Below are positions 35,421 to 45,550 of a stretch of DNA of 64,000 nt, piece by piece. Numbering within the stretch: the first letter of the stretch is position 1; each line of letters opens with the position of its first letter. This DNA comes from Leishmania infantum JPCM5 (taxonomy: Eukaryota; Euglenozoa; Kinetoplastea; Trypanosomatida; Trypanosomatidae), in contig NC_009419.2 of assembly GCF_000002875.2 (NCBI RefSeq), positions 428,433-492,432 of the forward strand. Direction: 5' to 3'. The position numbers and the translations under genes were made by a program. The notes beneath the pieces were generated by a model. The model was not told where the DNA came from, did no database searches, and was given only the letters and a program-made list of their open reading frames with translations.

Positions 35421-38400
35421 CACTGTGCAGAGCTTCGCTTTCGCGCGTGTGTTTCTTGGCAGAGATGCTTTTATGTGTGTTGGCTCCCCTTTTTCTCTCA
35501 CTCCATTGTACACGTCGTCGAGGTGCTCTTCATGTAATGTTCTTTTTTAGCGTGTGTGTGTGCCGCCCTGTCTTTCTCTTGCCTCAAGGCCCTTTGCTTA
35601 AAATGCTCTCTTCTTCTCCATCCCTTTTCTTATAAAAAGTCTTCTTTTCTCCCTGTAGCCCACTTTGGCCGTCTGGCCTGCTCTCTTTCTGCAAGTGGAT
35701 GTTCCGCACTTCTTCTCCGCTTGTTGCTATTGCTGTTTTCACTAGATCCTTTTCTTTTTGCGTCCTTTCTTTTTTACCTCTGCCCCACACTTTCACCTCT
35801 CTCTCTCTCTTCTATGCATCTCACATCTGCGCGCTGGCTCAGCAGAGCTCGCCTTTCGTTTGTTATTGCTGCTTTGTTTTTGTTTTTGTGTGTATGCGTG
35901 TTTGTTTGTGTCTTGGTTTGTTTTGCGCTTGTGCTCTCGCCGGTATAAGTTCTCCATGCCTCCTCCCTCCCTCTGCACGATGTTTGTGTGTGTGTGTGTG
36001 TGTGCTGTTTTATTCTCCTATCACTCATGTGTTTGTGCGCTTTTTATTGTATGTTTGCTTTTTGTGTGTTTGTGTGTGTGTGTGTGTTTTCTGATTTCTC
36101 TGTCCTGTGCCACATTTTTTTTTCGCCCCATCTCTCGCCTCTTGCGTTGTTTGCTTGCTTTTGACACTTTGCTACCTGTTCTCCTTTTCTCTCTCTCGAT
36201 CTCTCGATCTCTTTCAATTTCTTCTCGCTTCGCTTGCTCTTTCTTTCAGCACTCGCTTCCTTTCACCCTCACCTCCTCCCCCCCCTCTTCTCCCTCTGGC
36301 TGCCTGTCTCGATAGCATACCGTGTGCGTTTTCTTTTTTTTATATATAGTTTTCGAGCACGGAAAGGACGAAGAAGAAACGAGAAACAGCTTTCTATCTC
36401 CCTCCCACCTACGTATCGCCGTCACGCGCGCGCACAGGCACAAGCACGCGCATGACAGCATATTGATGCCCTGCTTCTTCTATCCCTTGCTGTGTTTTCG
36501 CTTCTTTTTCTTTTTTTTTCCTTTTCGAGTGTGCTTTGGTGGGTTTTCACGTCCTTCCTACCTTCATGTGGCTCAACCACACCACCACCCCTTCTCTCTG
36601 TCTTCTCTCTTGTTCGAACAGATACGCCCTTCCTCCTCGCTTCTTTCCTCATTCACTCGAGGGCCCTTCTACCCACCCACCTCTCTCTTTCTCGTCCTTT
36701 GTTTTCCTTCCACGATCTTATCCTCCCTTCTCCATGTGTGTGTGTGTGTGTGCCACTCTCTTTCTCTCTTCACATTCTTCCTCTCCATTTTAGCGTTCAT
36801 CTTTTGGGGTTTGTTTGTATGTTTGCGTCTGTTCTTTTTATTTCTGTTTTATTTTGGGGGTTTGTTTCCGTTTTTGTTGGTGCGCGCGTGCTGCTCAGTC
36901 ACGCTGTGTCCATTTTCCTCCCTCCCCCTCCCCCTCCTCTCAAACCATTACCGCCTTTACACCTGTCTTTGTTGCCTTCGTCCCGGGCTGAACCCCTCCT
37001 TCTCTCACCATCTCCTACATGCCATCATCTTCATCTGCACCCTCTCTCTCTTGAGCGCTTTTTCCCCCTGTAATTTGCGTCTCGACTTTGTTTTACCTGC
37101 GCATGCTATGATTGCCTCTCTCTCTCTCTGTTTTATTGTTGTTTTCGGTTCTGTTGGTGCTGTTTTCTTGCTTTGCTCCCCCGCCTCCAGTCCTCCACCC
37201 TTTCATCGCGCAACACGTTCAAACACACTTTTCGTGAGGGACAGGCCATGATCAATCTATTGGCTTGCGGGTTTCGTTCTCTCCTTTTGTCGGGTGGCGG
37301 TCAGCTATGCGCTACACACGCACACACGACATAACAAGGAAAACAGAAACTCCGTTGTGTTCTGCGACTGTTTCTAGTGTATGCGCGTGCGGGTGTGTGT
37401 TTTTCTTTTTGTGTGGGTGTGATTTCTCAGCAGGACGTACACGGACGTCAACGGGGCCTCTTCCTTGGTTTCTTTGCTTCTCTCTTCGCTTTCTTTTTTT
37501 TTTGACGTGAGCGTTCCAGAGCACATCCCCATACGCATACACTTTCTCTTGCTCGCTCACTTTAATGTGCTCACACAGGCGGCGGTGCACATACATACAC
37601 CGCTTCACATGCCCAGAGACATGCCCCATCCCCTTCTACCTTGCCTTCGTGCTTTGTGTTTATCTGTGTGTGTGTGTGTGTGTGCAACGTACGATTGTGT
37701 GTACGTGCGTGGGTAAAGTGGTCTGTTGACGTCTTTTCTGAGTTTTGAACTGCAGGCTCGAACTGGTGGAGAGAGGAGCGAATCAGAAAAAAAAAACAGC
37801 AAAATTTGACTTTTAAAGGCAACATGCAAAAGAAGGAGAAGTGAGTAGGATGAGGGAAAAAAAGGCATAAAAACGGTTGGGAAGGATTGAACAAGCACGC
37901 AAGAATAAGCGAAACACAACAGCAATTAAAAAAAGAGCCGTGGTCACCAAAGAACAAAAAAGTCGGCTTCGCACATGCTGCCGTTCGCATGCGTATTTTA
38001 CTGCTTCCTTTGCTTGGTCCTGAGTTCACGAAACGAAGTGCCTCAACCCCTTCTTGCCGCCGCGCCCGTCGCCTCTCGAAGCGCACATACACAAACGCAC
38101 ACGGCTGTATTTTCCTGTTTCTTTCTTCGGTGTATGCGTGTGTATTTTCTGCGTTACTGGTGAGGAAGAGCCCTTGTCACTACCCCCAGCCCCCGTCGCA
38201 CGTTTCTCCTCTGCATTATCCACGCCAGTCGTACTTGTTAGAGGGGGTCAGTAGAGCAACTCTGCAGGTGGTGCGCAGCGTCACCGTACGCGCTCCCACT
38301 CTCCCTCTCTCTGGACTCACTTGTCTTCTTCGGCAGCTAAGCTGCTTTGCATGTTTGTTTCGCTCTTGTGTGTGCTGCCCTGCCTTTCTTGAGTTTCTTT

Positions 38401-39204
38401 TTTGTTTTCGTTTCTTTCTCCCTCGCGCCTCTTGCGTGCGAAGTGCGAGTCGCGTATGCCTTCGTCTGTCTGTGTGTGATTGAGTCGTAACTCCCGCAGA
38501 GAACAAGATATAAATAAAAATTCAAAACGGCGTGTCTCTTGCACAACCCCACGGCGGGGAGCAGGAGCGCAAGAAGACGTGCGAAACAAGAGACGAAGAA
38601 TGCGGATGACCGAGGAAGAACTGAAGTAGACAAAGCAAGCAGGTGGTAGAGATGCGATCAGTAGAGCGTGAGTCAGCCCGTTGCACTTGCTGCGCTGCCC
38701 CCACACACCACCACCCCCTGCAGAGGAGCGGGTAGTATACATGCTGCTGTATCTCTCTCATCATCCTTTTTTTTTCTCTCTCATTTTGCCTCAATCTATT
38801 TTTTCGTTCTTCCTTTGTTTCCCCTGCGGGTTTCCGATGATGGCGGTGCCGTAAGCGGCGTTCGCACAGATGCCAGCAAGAGAAAAAGAAGAGAGTCAAG
38901 CGGCACACAACAAAGATGTAGCGAGCAAACACACACACACACGTACGCGCACGCTCTATGCGACAGCGTACCTTCACTTCTGGATTCTTGCAGAACATCC
39001 TCGTTTTGTGCGTGTGCGTGTGCGCGTGCGTGTCGGTGCGTTGTCTCTTTGGTCTCTTGTCTCCCTCTCTCCTCATTCCTTTTTCTCTTCTGAACGCTTC
39101 CGTACTCATGGAGGTGCATACACAGCTAGAACTGGGGTGTATATCCTTCCGGTTCGGCTTCTTTCCTCACATCACCCGACTTTGGTATTCTTTCGATATC
39201 AGCC

Positions 39205-41010
39205 ATGTTGCCTGCACGGCAACGCTGGCCGGCGTGGATCGCAGAGACGATACGGGAAAAGAGGCGGGGTGAGTCCATCTTTCCGTCCCCAACAGCAAGG
39301 ATCTGGGAGCTCCTTCTCCCATGCGACGGCTCAGCGCACAGGATCAAGTGAAGCGGGCGCTCATGCATGCGCTGCAAATCCTCCAGAAGTCCCAACCCCT
39401 TCTTTCGATCGTGTCACTACTCGAAACGCACCCTCCTAACGTTACGCTGCGTGAGGGATCGGGCAGAGCGATACGCCGGGGAGCAGCTGCTGGTGGCGCG
39501 TCACCTCGGGATCGAGTCGTTGGCCCGCCCCCTTTCATGGACGAGGCGTGAGCCCCTACGGTCGCCGGGGACACAAGAAGAGTGCACCAAACCTGTTGCG
39601 TGCAACTGCAGCAGTGGAACCGGCAAAGCCAACAACAAAAAAAAAAGCGTGCAGGAGCTTCTGAGCCTCGCCGACGAATGCCTCCGCGCCCCTTTCCGCT
39701 GCAGACGCCGCCACGTTAACGCCTGCGGACGTCTCGGAGCCCTCCGCAACAGAACTCAGAGTGGCGGGCTCCGCCTTCACGGTGCTCGATGAGAAACATG
39801 GGTGTCTACCGAGGCAGCTCCTTCTCTGGCCCGACGAAGAAGTGGATGGCGTCTGAGGGTCGGCGGCGCCGGACTCGATCTAAACGCCATCTCATGGGAA
39901 CGTGCCCCGCATGGGATCAGGACGGGGGGTCACGAACCTTACAGGCTTCTCCTTTCCAGGTGCCTATCCCAGTGGAGTTGAGACCGCTTTTCTCTTTGCA
40001 GGCCGACACCGGTCGGATCTTGCAGCTCCAGTGCCCTACCGACGGGTTCGAGTGTGAGGTCTGGAATTAGGCAGGTGGCTACAGGCTCGGCTGCTGGGCA
40101 CCCCATTCTACGCGTCTTTGCCCCAACCCGAAGGTGAAAGGTCGACGTGCGGATCGTCCAGATCGAGGCAGCGGGGCCATCTCAAGCGGTAAAGAGCGTA
40201 GCGAATGCCACCAGAGAGCTCTCCGTCACCCCTCGATGGGGCGGGGGAGGGAGATCACGTCTCACGCACATGCACGTCTGCTGCAGTCAGTTTTGGCCGC
40301 AAGGCGAAATCCGTTTGTCGGGGAGAAGTATCGGCTACAAAACTGCGAAGCGGCCCGTCACAGAGCACGACGATGGTGCGGCTCGAACGCCTCGTCAGAG
40401 GTTTATGGCTTGCTGTGCGTGTCTGGATGATTCCAGCTCATGCGTGTTGGTGGTCGCTCAAGGCAGTACGACGGCTCTTCTCCAAATGTTCACGAGGCCT
40501 CCTCGAGGGTGACGCACAAGCAGACCGACCGGCAAGTGCGCAAAAAAAAAAGAACCCGGATGAAGAGTGCACGCTCGTCTGCCCAAATAACAAGCCGCAA
40601 AAGATTTAGTCGTTACCCAGCTCGGTTGCTATGCTCGACCTCTAACACTTCTGCCAGGCTGGAGGACTGAGAAGCCGTGTGTGAGTGCGTATGCTAATCA
40701 ACGCATCAAACAAAACTGCTGTGATTGGATCGCGCTGGAGGAGGGCGTCTACCCCTATCGACAGCATCAACGCGGCAGAGCTGCGCGCCGTCGCATGAGC
40801 TTTCGAATCCTTATCCTCTCTCTCTTTTTGCGGGAGCAGTGGCCCACCAACGTGTGGTTGGCTACTCCGCACTTTGTAAGGGTCGTGCTCGGTGTCGTTC
40901 TACCAACACCGAGGCGGAACGCAGCATGGAAAACCTCCCTTACGTGATATCGGCCAGCTCTATCAAGTCCGCTGATAATCCAGCCGACGGGACCTAGTTG
41001 CGGCCCCCGC
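39205..41010 (+). mobile_element. Degenerate DIRS-like (VIPER/TATE-type) retroelement remnant
   Basis: About 1.8 kb of balanced-composition DNA whose three plus frames carry fragments of one decayed polyprotein, broken by stops and frameshifts. At 39945-40068 a frame reads PFQVPIPVELRPLF followed by DTGRILQLQCPTDGF, which resembles the reverse transcriptase palm of DIRS elements (hydrophobic-Phe, then Gly-Arg, then Leu-Pro-x-Gly-Phe). At 40855-40996 another frame ends in YVISASSIKSADNPADGT, the typical end of DIRS/VIPER RNase H (Asn-Pro-Ala-Asp). Upstream, 39430-39545 gives RDRAERYAGEQLLVARHLG, possibly another part of the element. VIPER and TATE are the known DIRS-group elements of trypanosomatids; assignment to either is inference. 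No terminal repeats were recognised, and the tyrosine recombinase was not positively identified. Confidence 0.45.
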
Positions 41011-41596
41011 TTATCCAACGGCCGGCGTTAGACGAGCGACACGGGATAGGTGAGACAGGAAAGCCGAAAGAATGGGAAGGGGAGGGGGGCAGCGCTCTCT
41101 ATAGCACCAAACCGGAAAAGTATGCATACCGTACCGAAGCAGCACCTTGAGTCGTGAGGCTCGGTGTCGAGCGGCACGGTCGCACATGCCTCTCCGTATT
41201 TTGGAATATCTGGTCATACGTGTGCTGCTGGTGGCAAGGCCCATTCTCGCTCCTCTGCACTTTATGTATCTCACTCTCACGCCATCGAAGGAGAGCGAGT
41301 GTTCACGCAGGGATAGACACACGCTCACGTGCCCTTACCGCGCAATAGCATCTTTTTTCTCTCTCTTTCTCTATCTGTCGCTCTCTGCACCTTCTCCGCA
41401 CACTTGGTACTGTTTCAGGTCCGCTCCCGCCCCTCCTCCGCCGCCATCCCGCCCATCCACCACCGCACCGAACGCATACGCTTTTTTCTTGGTGTGTGTG
41501 TGTGTGTGTGTGTTTGTGTGCTCAACCACATTTGCTCGGCTTTTTTTTATTTGCTCATCGCCACGCAACCTCTAACAGGCGCACGATTGAGGCACC

Positions 41597-43066
41597 ATGA
41601 CCGTTCTGCCACCCAAGATAAACGTCCCGGCGACGCCGGCGCTGGACGGAGTCGACATTAACTCTCTCTACGACGTCAATCACGGCAAGCTCCTTGGCAA
41701 AGGTGGCTTCTCCGAGGTGCTGGCGGTGCGCCACATTCCTAGCGGCGAGATACGCGCCTTGAAGGTGATGATGCGCTCGTCGCTGGTTGGAAAGAAGGCT
41801 GAAATGGTGGCGCACGAGAAGGAGATTCTGCGCCGCACTTGCCACCCCGCCATCATCACGCTGCATGAGGCGGTGCAGACCCCTGACAAGGTGTACTTCG
41901 CCCTCGACCTCATGAACGAAGATTTGTTTGAATTTATTGTGCGCAACAAAACCGTCAACGAGGACCTCTCGCGCGCCATAATGCACCAGCTAATGTCTGG
42001 TATTGCCTACCTGCATGAGCAGAGCATTGTGCACCGTGACATTAAGCCAGAGAACATCCTCATCAACGTCGTCGTCAAGAGTGAGGCCAACAACGCAGCC
42101 AACGACGACTCCGAGTCGGCGACGCGGGTGGAGGGGCTCCAGGTGATGTCCGACATCAACAGCATCCCGCTGGAGAAGCTGAATGTGGAGGTGAAAATCG
42201 CGGACTTTGGTCTTGCCAAAGTTGTCATGGAGTGGGACGTCTGCAGTACGCCGTGTGGCACATCCTTTTACATTGCGCCTGAGGTGATCCGCGGCATTGA
42301 AGAGCAAGGTGCCAAGCCGCTCTGCACCAACCAGCGACTTGTCAAGAGCGTGGATGTGTGGTCTGCCGGCGTAGTCTTCTACGTGCTTCTCTGCGGCCGG
42401 CCGCCGTTCCATGGTCAGGTGCGCACCGGGCAGGACCGCCGCGACCTCCTCCGCAGGATTGACCACGGTGTCCTCTTCAACCCAAATCACGGCTGGGATT
42501 CCATCTCCGCAGAGGCGAAGAACCTGATTCTGAAGATGCTTGACCAAGAGTCCTCAAAGCGGATCACCTCTGATGAGGTTCTGCGGCATCCCTTCTTCAC
42601 TGCCCACGGCTATTCGAGGCCCGTACCGGCGTCAGACGCACGCCGTCGCTTTATGCAGATGCAGCAGCTCTCTCTGAGGACCAAAGTCCCCGCTGCGCAG
42701 TCGGCCGAGGCCCAAGTCAAGACCATGTCACCCTTATCCGGCCCGGATGGGCAGCAGATCAAGGTCTCCTCGTCTGGTGGGGGGTCCTCCAGCAAGGGCA
42801 GCAGCAACAGCACGGGGAGCTTCCTTTCGAGCATCAAGGACTTCTTCGGCCACCGCTCAAAGCACACGTCGGACATCTCGAAAGAGGAGCGGCAGCGCAT
42901 GCATGCCGAGTTGGCAGAGCTGCAGGCAACCGTGATCGCCGAGGAAGACCAGGAGGGGGATGTAACCTCCTACAAGCCCTCGATGCCGGTGAAGGAGGCG
43001 AAGCCCGCGCGCACAGCCGTGATGAACATGAAGGCAAAGGTGGGTCCCGACGCTTTGCGCAAGTGA
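41597..43066 (+). CDS. CAMK-like serine/threonine protein kinase (489 aa)
   Basis: Complete protein kinase domain, residues about 27-336, with GKGGFSEV glycine loop (34-41), Lys56 in ALK, Glu75, catalytic loop HRDIKPEN (146-153), DFG (203-205), TSFYIAPE (223-229), DVWSAGVVFYVLLCGRPPF (253-271) and the closing Arg322 in KRIT. The DVWS-GV-(F/I)-LLCG-PPF pattern is characteristic of the CAMK group. A non-conserved insert of roughly 40 residues (158-196), acidic and Asn/Ser-rich, separates the catalytic loop from the DFG segment. The C-terminal tail (about 350-489) is Ser/Gly- and Gln/Glu-rich, without a recognisable calmodulin-binding, FHA or polo-box domain. The start is the first in-frame ATG after two pyrimidine-tract/AG candidates. 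The substrate and the specific trypanosomatid orthologue are not recognised. Confidence 0.93.
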   Translation: MTVLPPKINVPATPALDGVDINSLYDVNHGKLLGKGGFSEVLAVRHIPSGEIRALKVMMRSSLVGKKAEMVAHEKEILRRTCHPAIITLHEAVQTPDKVYFALDLMNEDLFEFIVRNKTVNEDLSRAIMHQLMSGIAYLHEQSIVHRDIKPENILINVVVKSEANNAANDDSESATRVEGLQVMSDINSIPLEKLNVEVKIADFGLAKVVMEWDVCSTPCGTSFYIAPEVIRGIEEQGAKPLCTNQRLVKSVDVWSAGVVFYVLLCGRPPFHGQVRTGQDRRDLLRRIDHGVLFNPNHGWDSISAEAKNLILKMLDQESSKRITSDEVLRHPFFTAHGYSRPVPASDARRRFMQMQQLSLRTKVPAAQSAEAQVKTMSPLSGPDGQQIKVSSSGGGSSSKGSSNSTGSFLSSIKDFFGHRSKHTSDISKEERQRMHAELAELQATVIAEEDQEGDVTSYKPSMPVKEAKPARTAVMNMKAKVGPDALRK

Positions 43067-44124
43067 TAGCCGGACCCCTTTTTCCCGTCTCTGCGTCCCT
43101 TTTTCGTCGTCACGCTGTTCGGGTTTCTCTCGGACCTCTTTCCCTCACCGCCATTCAGCAAGCGGATCGCAGTACTCCGGCTGTGCTTACATGCTGTCGC
43201 TTGTGCAGAGGAGAAGGGTTGTAGACCCAATGATCAACTTATACCGCCTTACACCCCGTCACAACTGGCGCACACACACGCACGCACGCACACAGCGCAG
43301 CTTGAAAAGGCAGACAGATGCTTGCAGGGGTCGCGGTGCGCGTGGGCTTGTCTGTGCTACTCACCGATGAAGAAAAAAAGGTAGAATTGCGGCGATTTAA
43401 ATCACACATCATGTTGTTGTTATCAACATCACCCGTAACCCCACCACCACCACCACACTTCCTCCCTCCGGTCTTTTGTGTGTCTTTGTTGTACTTTGGA
43501 TCCTGTGCGTGTTCGGTCCTCCATCATTATGCCGCTGTACACCTTTTTTTTTTCGTTTTGCACTGGCTCTCGTGTCTCCCTGAATCCTCGCTCACTCTCC
43601 CTGTGTTTTTCTGTCGTATGCTCACACGCGGAAAAGCACGCACATGTGCTGTAGTGCCGAGAAGTGAGAGTGGTGACGCGTGAAGGCCCTCACCATCTTT
43701 CCCTTACACACAAATCGTCGATGGCGCCGAGGGCAGAGGGTCGGTGCAACAGAAGTGAAAAGTGGCGACAGACGCAAACGTGCTTGCGTTGCATCGATGT
43801 GCATGTGCGCTGGGCAGCACGTCCACACCTTTCGCTGAATCGCCCTGGTCCCTGTCTCGCATATTTCTATCCTTCTCGCATCTCCTACGGCTCCCATCCC
43901 CCTCAACCTCCCATGTGGCACCGCATCAATGAAACGCTCTGCAGCAAGGGAGCGACGCGCTGCTCCTGTTTCCAATCAGCGTTTTCCCTCCTCCATATAT
44001 CCGTATGCGTGTGGCTGTGGTGGTGGTTGGGGAGAGGGGGGGCGGTTACGTAGGAGTGCTCGTTGTGCAAGTCGCTGCCTGCCTGCTCCGCTCCGGTAGC
44101 GGTAATCCTCTCTGTGCGCTTTGC

Positions 44125-44150
44125 CTTCTATATATATATATATATAGAAG
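44125..44150. repeat. 26-bp perfect palindrome centred on (TA)n
   Basis: CTTC, a run of TA units and GAAG form a self-complementary 26-base sequence. In the transcript it would form a simple AU stem or serve as a UAU-repeat stretch in the kinase 3' UTR. Confidence 0.8.
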
Positions 44151-44657
44151 TATTATTTCGGTTCGTGCTTCCTTTGCTCTGCGTTTCTGACTTTCCACGT
44201 ACAAACTATGCGTAGCTCATCACGCGCATCTTCCCGTGTCTCGATGATTTCCTCGTTGTGTGGAGTTGTCATATCTTTGTTTGCTTCCTTTTGTTTATTT
44301 TCGCCGTCGCCGTCTTTTTTGTTCTTTTGTTTCGCTCGCTCGTGTTCTCGCATCCTTCAACCGCCACCACCCCCTCCACGCTCCCTTTTACTGTTGTCAT
44401 CACTATTTACTCCGGTCCGTCAGTCAGTGACTCTCGCGCAAAACCAGATGAAATTCGCAAAGAGACAGAGACAGACGCACGCCGCGCAAACGCCAGTAAA
44501 CCGGAAAAGAAGCGCGTGTGTCGGTATCTCTGCGCTGTGGCCTGTGTGCTTCGACTCCCTCTCCCCTGCAGCAAAAGAAAGGAAAAAGGGAAAAGATGCA
44601 TTCATCGCTGCAACCGCCAAGGGCTTTGCTTGCAACACTTATGGCACGCAGCAAGCG

Positions 44658-44993
44658 CTTTTTTTCTTTTTTGCGAACGGTCACCTCTGCCCGTGCTACA
44701 GGAGTCCAACGTCATTCTATCCCCAGCCCTGCGACAGGGTCCATCGCTTGGCGCAAAGCAGTGGTAAACACGCCTTGCAGCAAAATGCCGACCCAGTCAC
44801 CTGAGCACGACCTCACCATCAAAATACACCCCCACCCACCGCTCTGCAGGTCGCCCCGACCCAACGCCGTCCAGGACCTGGCCAGCCGCAGCAACAGCAG
44901 CAATAAATCGCACTGCCCTCTTCCCCCCCTTTACGTCGCAGGCGCTGGACCCTGTGATGCCACGCTGAGGTGTTCCTCGTCATCAGAGCTCAA
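44658..44993 (-). mobile_element. SIDER2-like retroposon, copy C (degenerate, internally deleted)
   Basis: Read in reverse, this matches the two near-identical copies at 24154 and 47550 at both ends but is only about 335 bp. Shared blocks include CAGGAGTCC, GACAGGGTCCAT, CGCCGTCCAGGACCTG, GCAGCAATAAATCGCACTG and GGCGCTGGACCCTGTGATG, followed by the CTCGTCATCAG end. A T-rich run at 44657-44672 corresponds to an A-rich tail on the minus strand. The middle section is missing or unrecognisable, and point divergence is clear, so this is an older copy. Confidence 0.6.
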
Positions 44994-45550
44994 CAAATGC
45001 CGGGGAAAAGAAGGGGCACTGGGTAGTCCAAGTGCTGCACACACACCCGCACGTGAGCCTCTCCGTGTGAGAGCACAGAGCTTGGATTTGCGCTTTCTTC
45101 GCTTTACGCGAGCTTCTTCTCTGGCCCCCACCCCCTCGCACGTCTCTTCTCGGTCGGACCTTCTGCCGCCTCTACACCAAAGCCACCGTCTCCAGCTCGA
45201 GCTCTCTCCCTCCCTCTCTCTTGCTTTACTGTGTGCTTTCTATCGGCTACAAACATGTGTGCCTGTCGTTGTCAATCGCAACCTCCACATTGCTTTAAGA
45301 AACGAACATTGGGTGTTCTCCCCCCTTTTCCCTTCTATCTAACCCATCCACCCAGCTGTCCCCGCGTCCACAAGCAGCCTCCCTCACGTGCGAGGAGGTC
45401 GACTTTCCAGAGCACACGCGGGGCAGCCCTCGTGGGTGCTCAAAAGGAGGTGCAGAACCTGGCTGGGGCACAGCAGCAGCAGAGTAGCACCAGCACCAGC
45501 CACGGCGGGAATCTTAGTAGGCAACAAGGAGTCGAAACAGGTGCCAAGTA

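Larger units (their letters stand above)
27872..41596 (+). other. 13.7-kb gene-free interval between the ZC3H11-like gene and the CAMK-like kinase
   Basis: No believable intact CDS. From 27.9 to about 39.2 kb the sequence is mostly T/C/GT-rich with many microsatellites, interrupted by A-rich or purine-rich blocks, the largest at about 34920-35420. From about 39205 to 41010 the composition becomes balanced and carries retroelement remnants, described separately. Pyrimidine runs at 41350-41416 (CAG at 41417-41419) and 41539-41575 (CAG near 41577-41579) are acceptor candidates for the kinase gene. The interval just downstream of 27871 is presumably the ZC3H11-like 3' UTR. Confidence 0.6.
43067..45550 (+). 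other. 2.5-kb intergenic region with a SIDER-like fragment
   Basis: Presumed kinase 3' UTR followed by the 5' region of the arginine-rich protein gene. It includes a 26-bp TA-rich perfect palindrome at 44125-44150 and a reverse-oriented SIDER-like copy at 44658-44993, both listed separately. Pyrimidine-rich runs at about 45195-45240 and 45310-45350 are possible trans-splice signals for the gene at 45551. Open frames at 43318 and 44518 look like repeat or UTR read-outs. Confidence 0.5.

Noticed and set aside
39367..39792. Open frame in the 39-41 kb island as an independent gene
   Set aside because: Fragments in several frames fit one decayed retroelement better, and none has a complete domain.
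43318..43683. 121-codon ATG-initiated frame after the CAMK-like kinase
   Set aside because: Starts with a (CA)n-flanked leader and passes into poly-Pro and Cys/Leu/Phe-rich low complexity; no domain and no context support.
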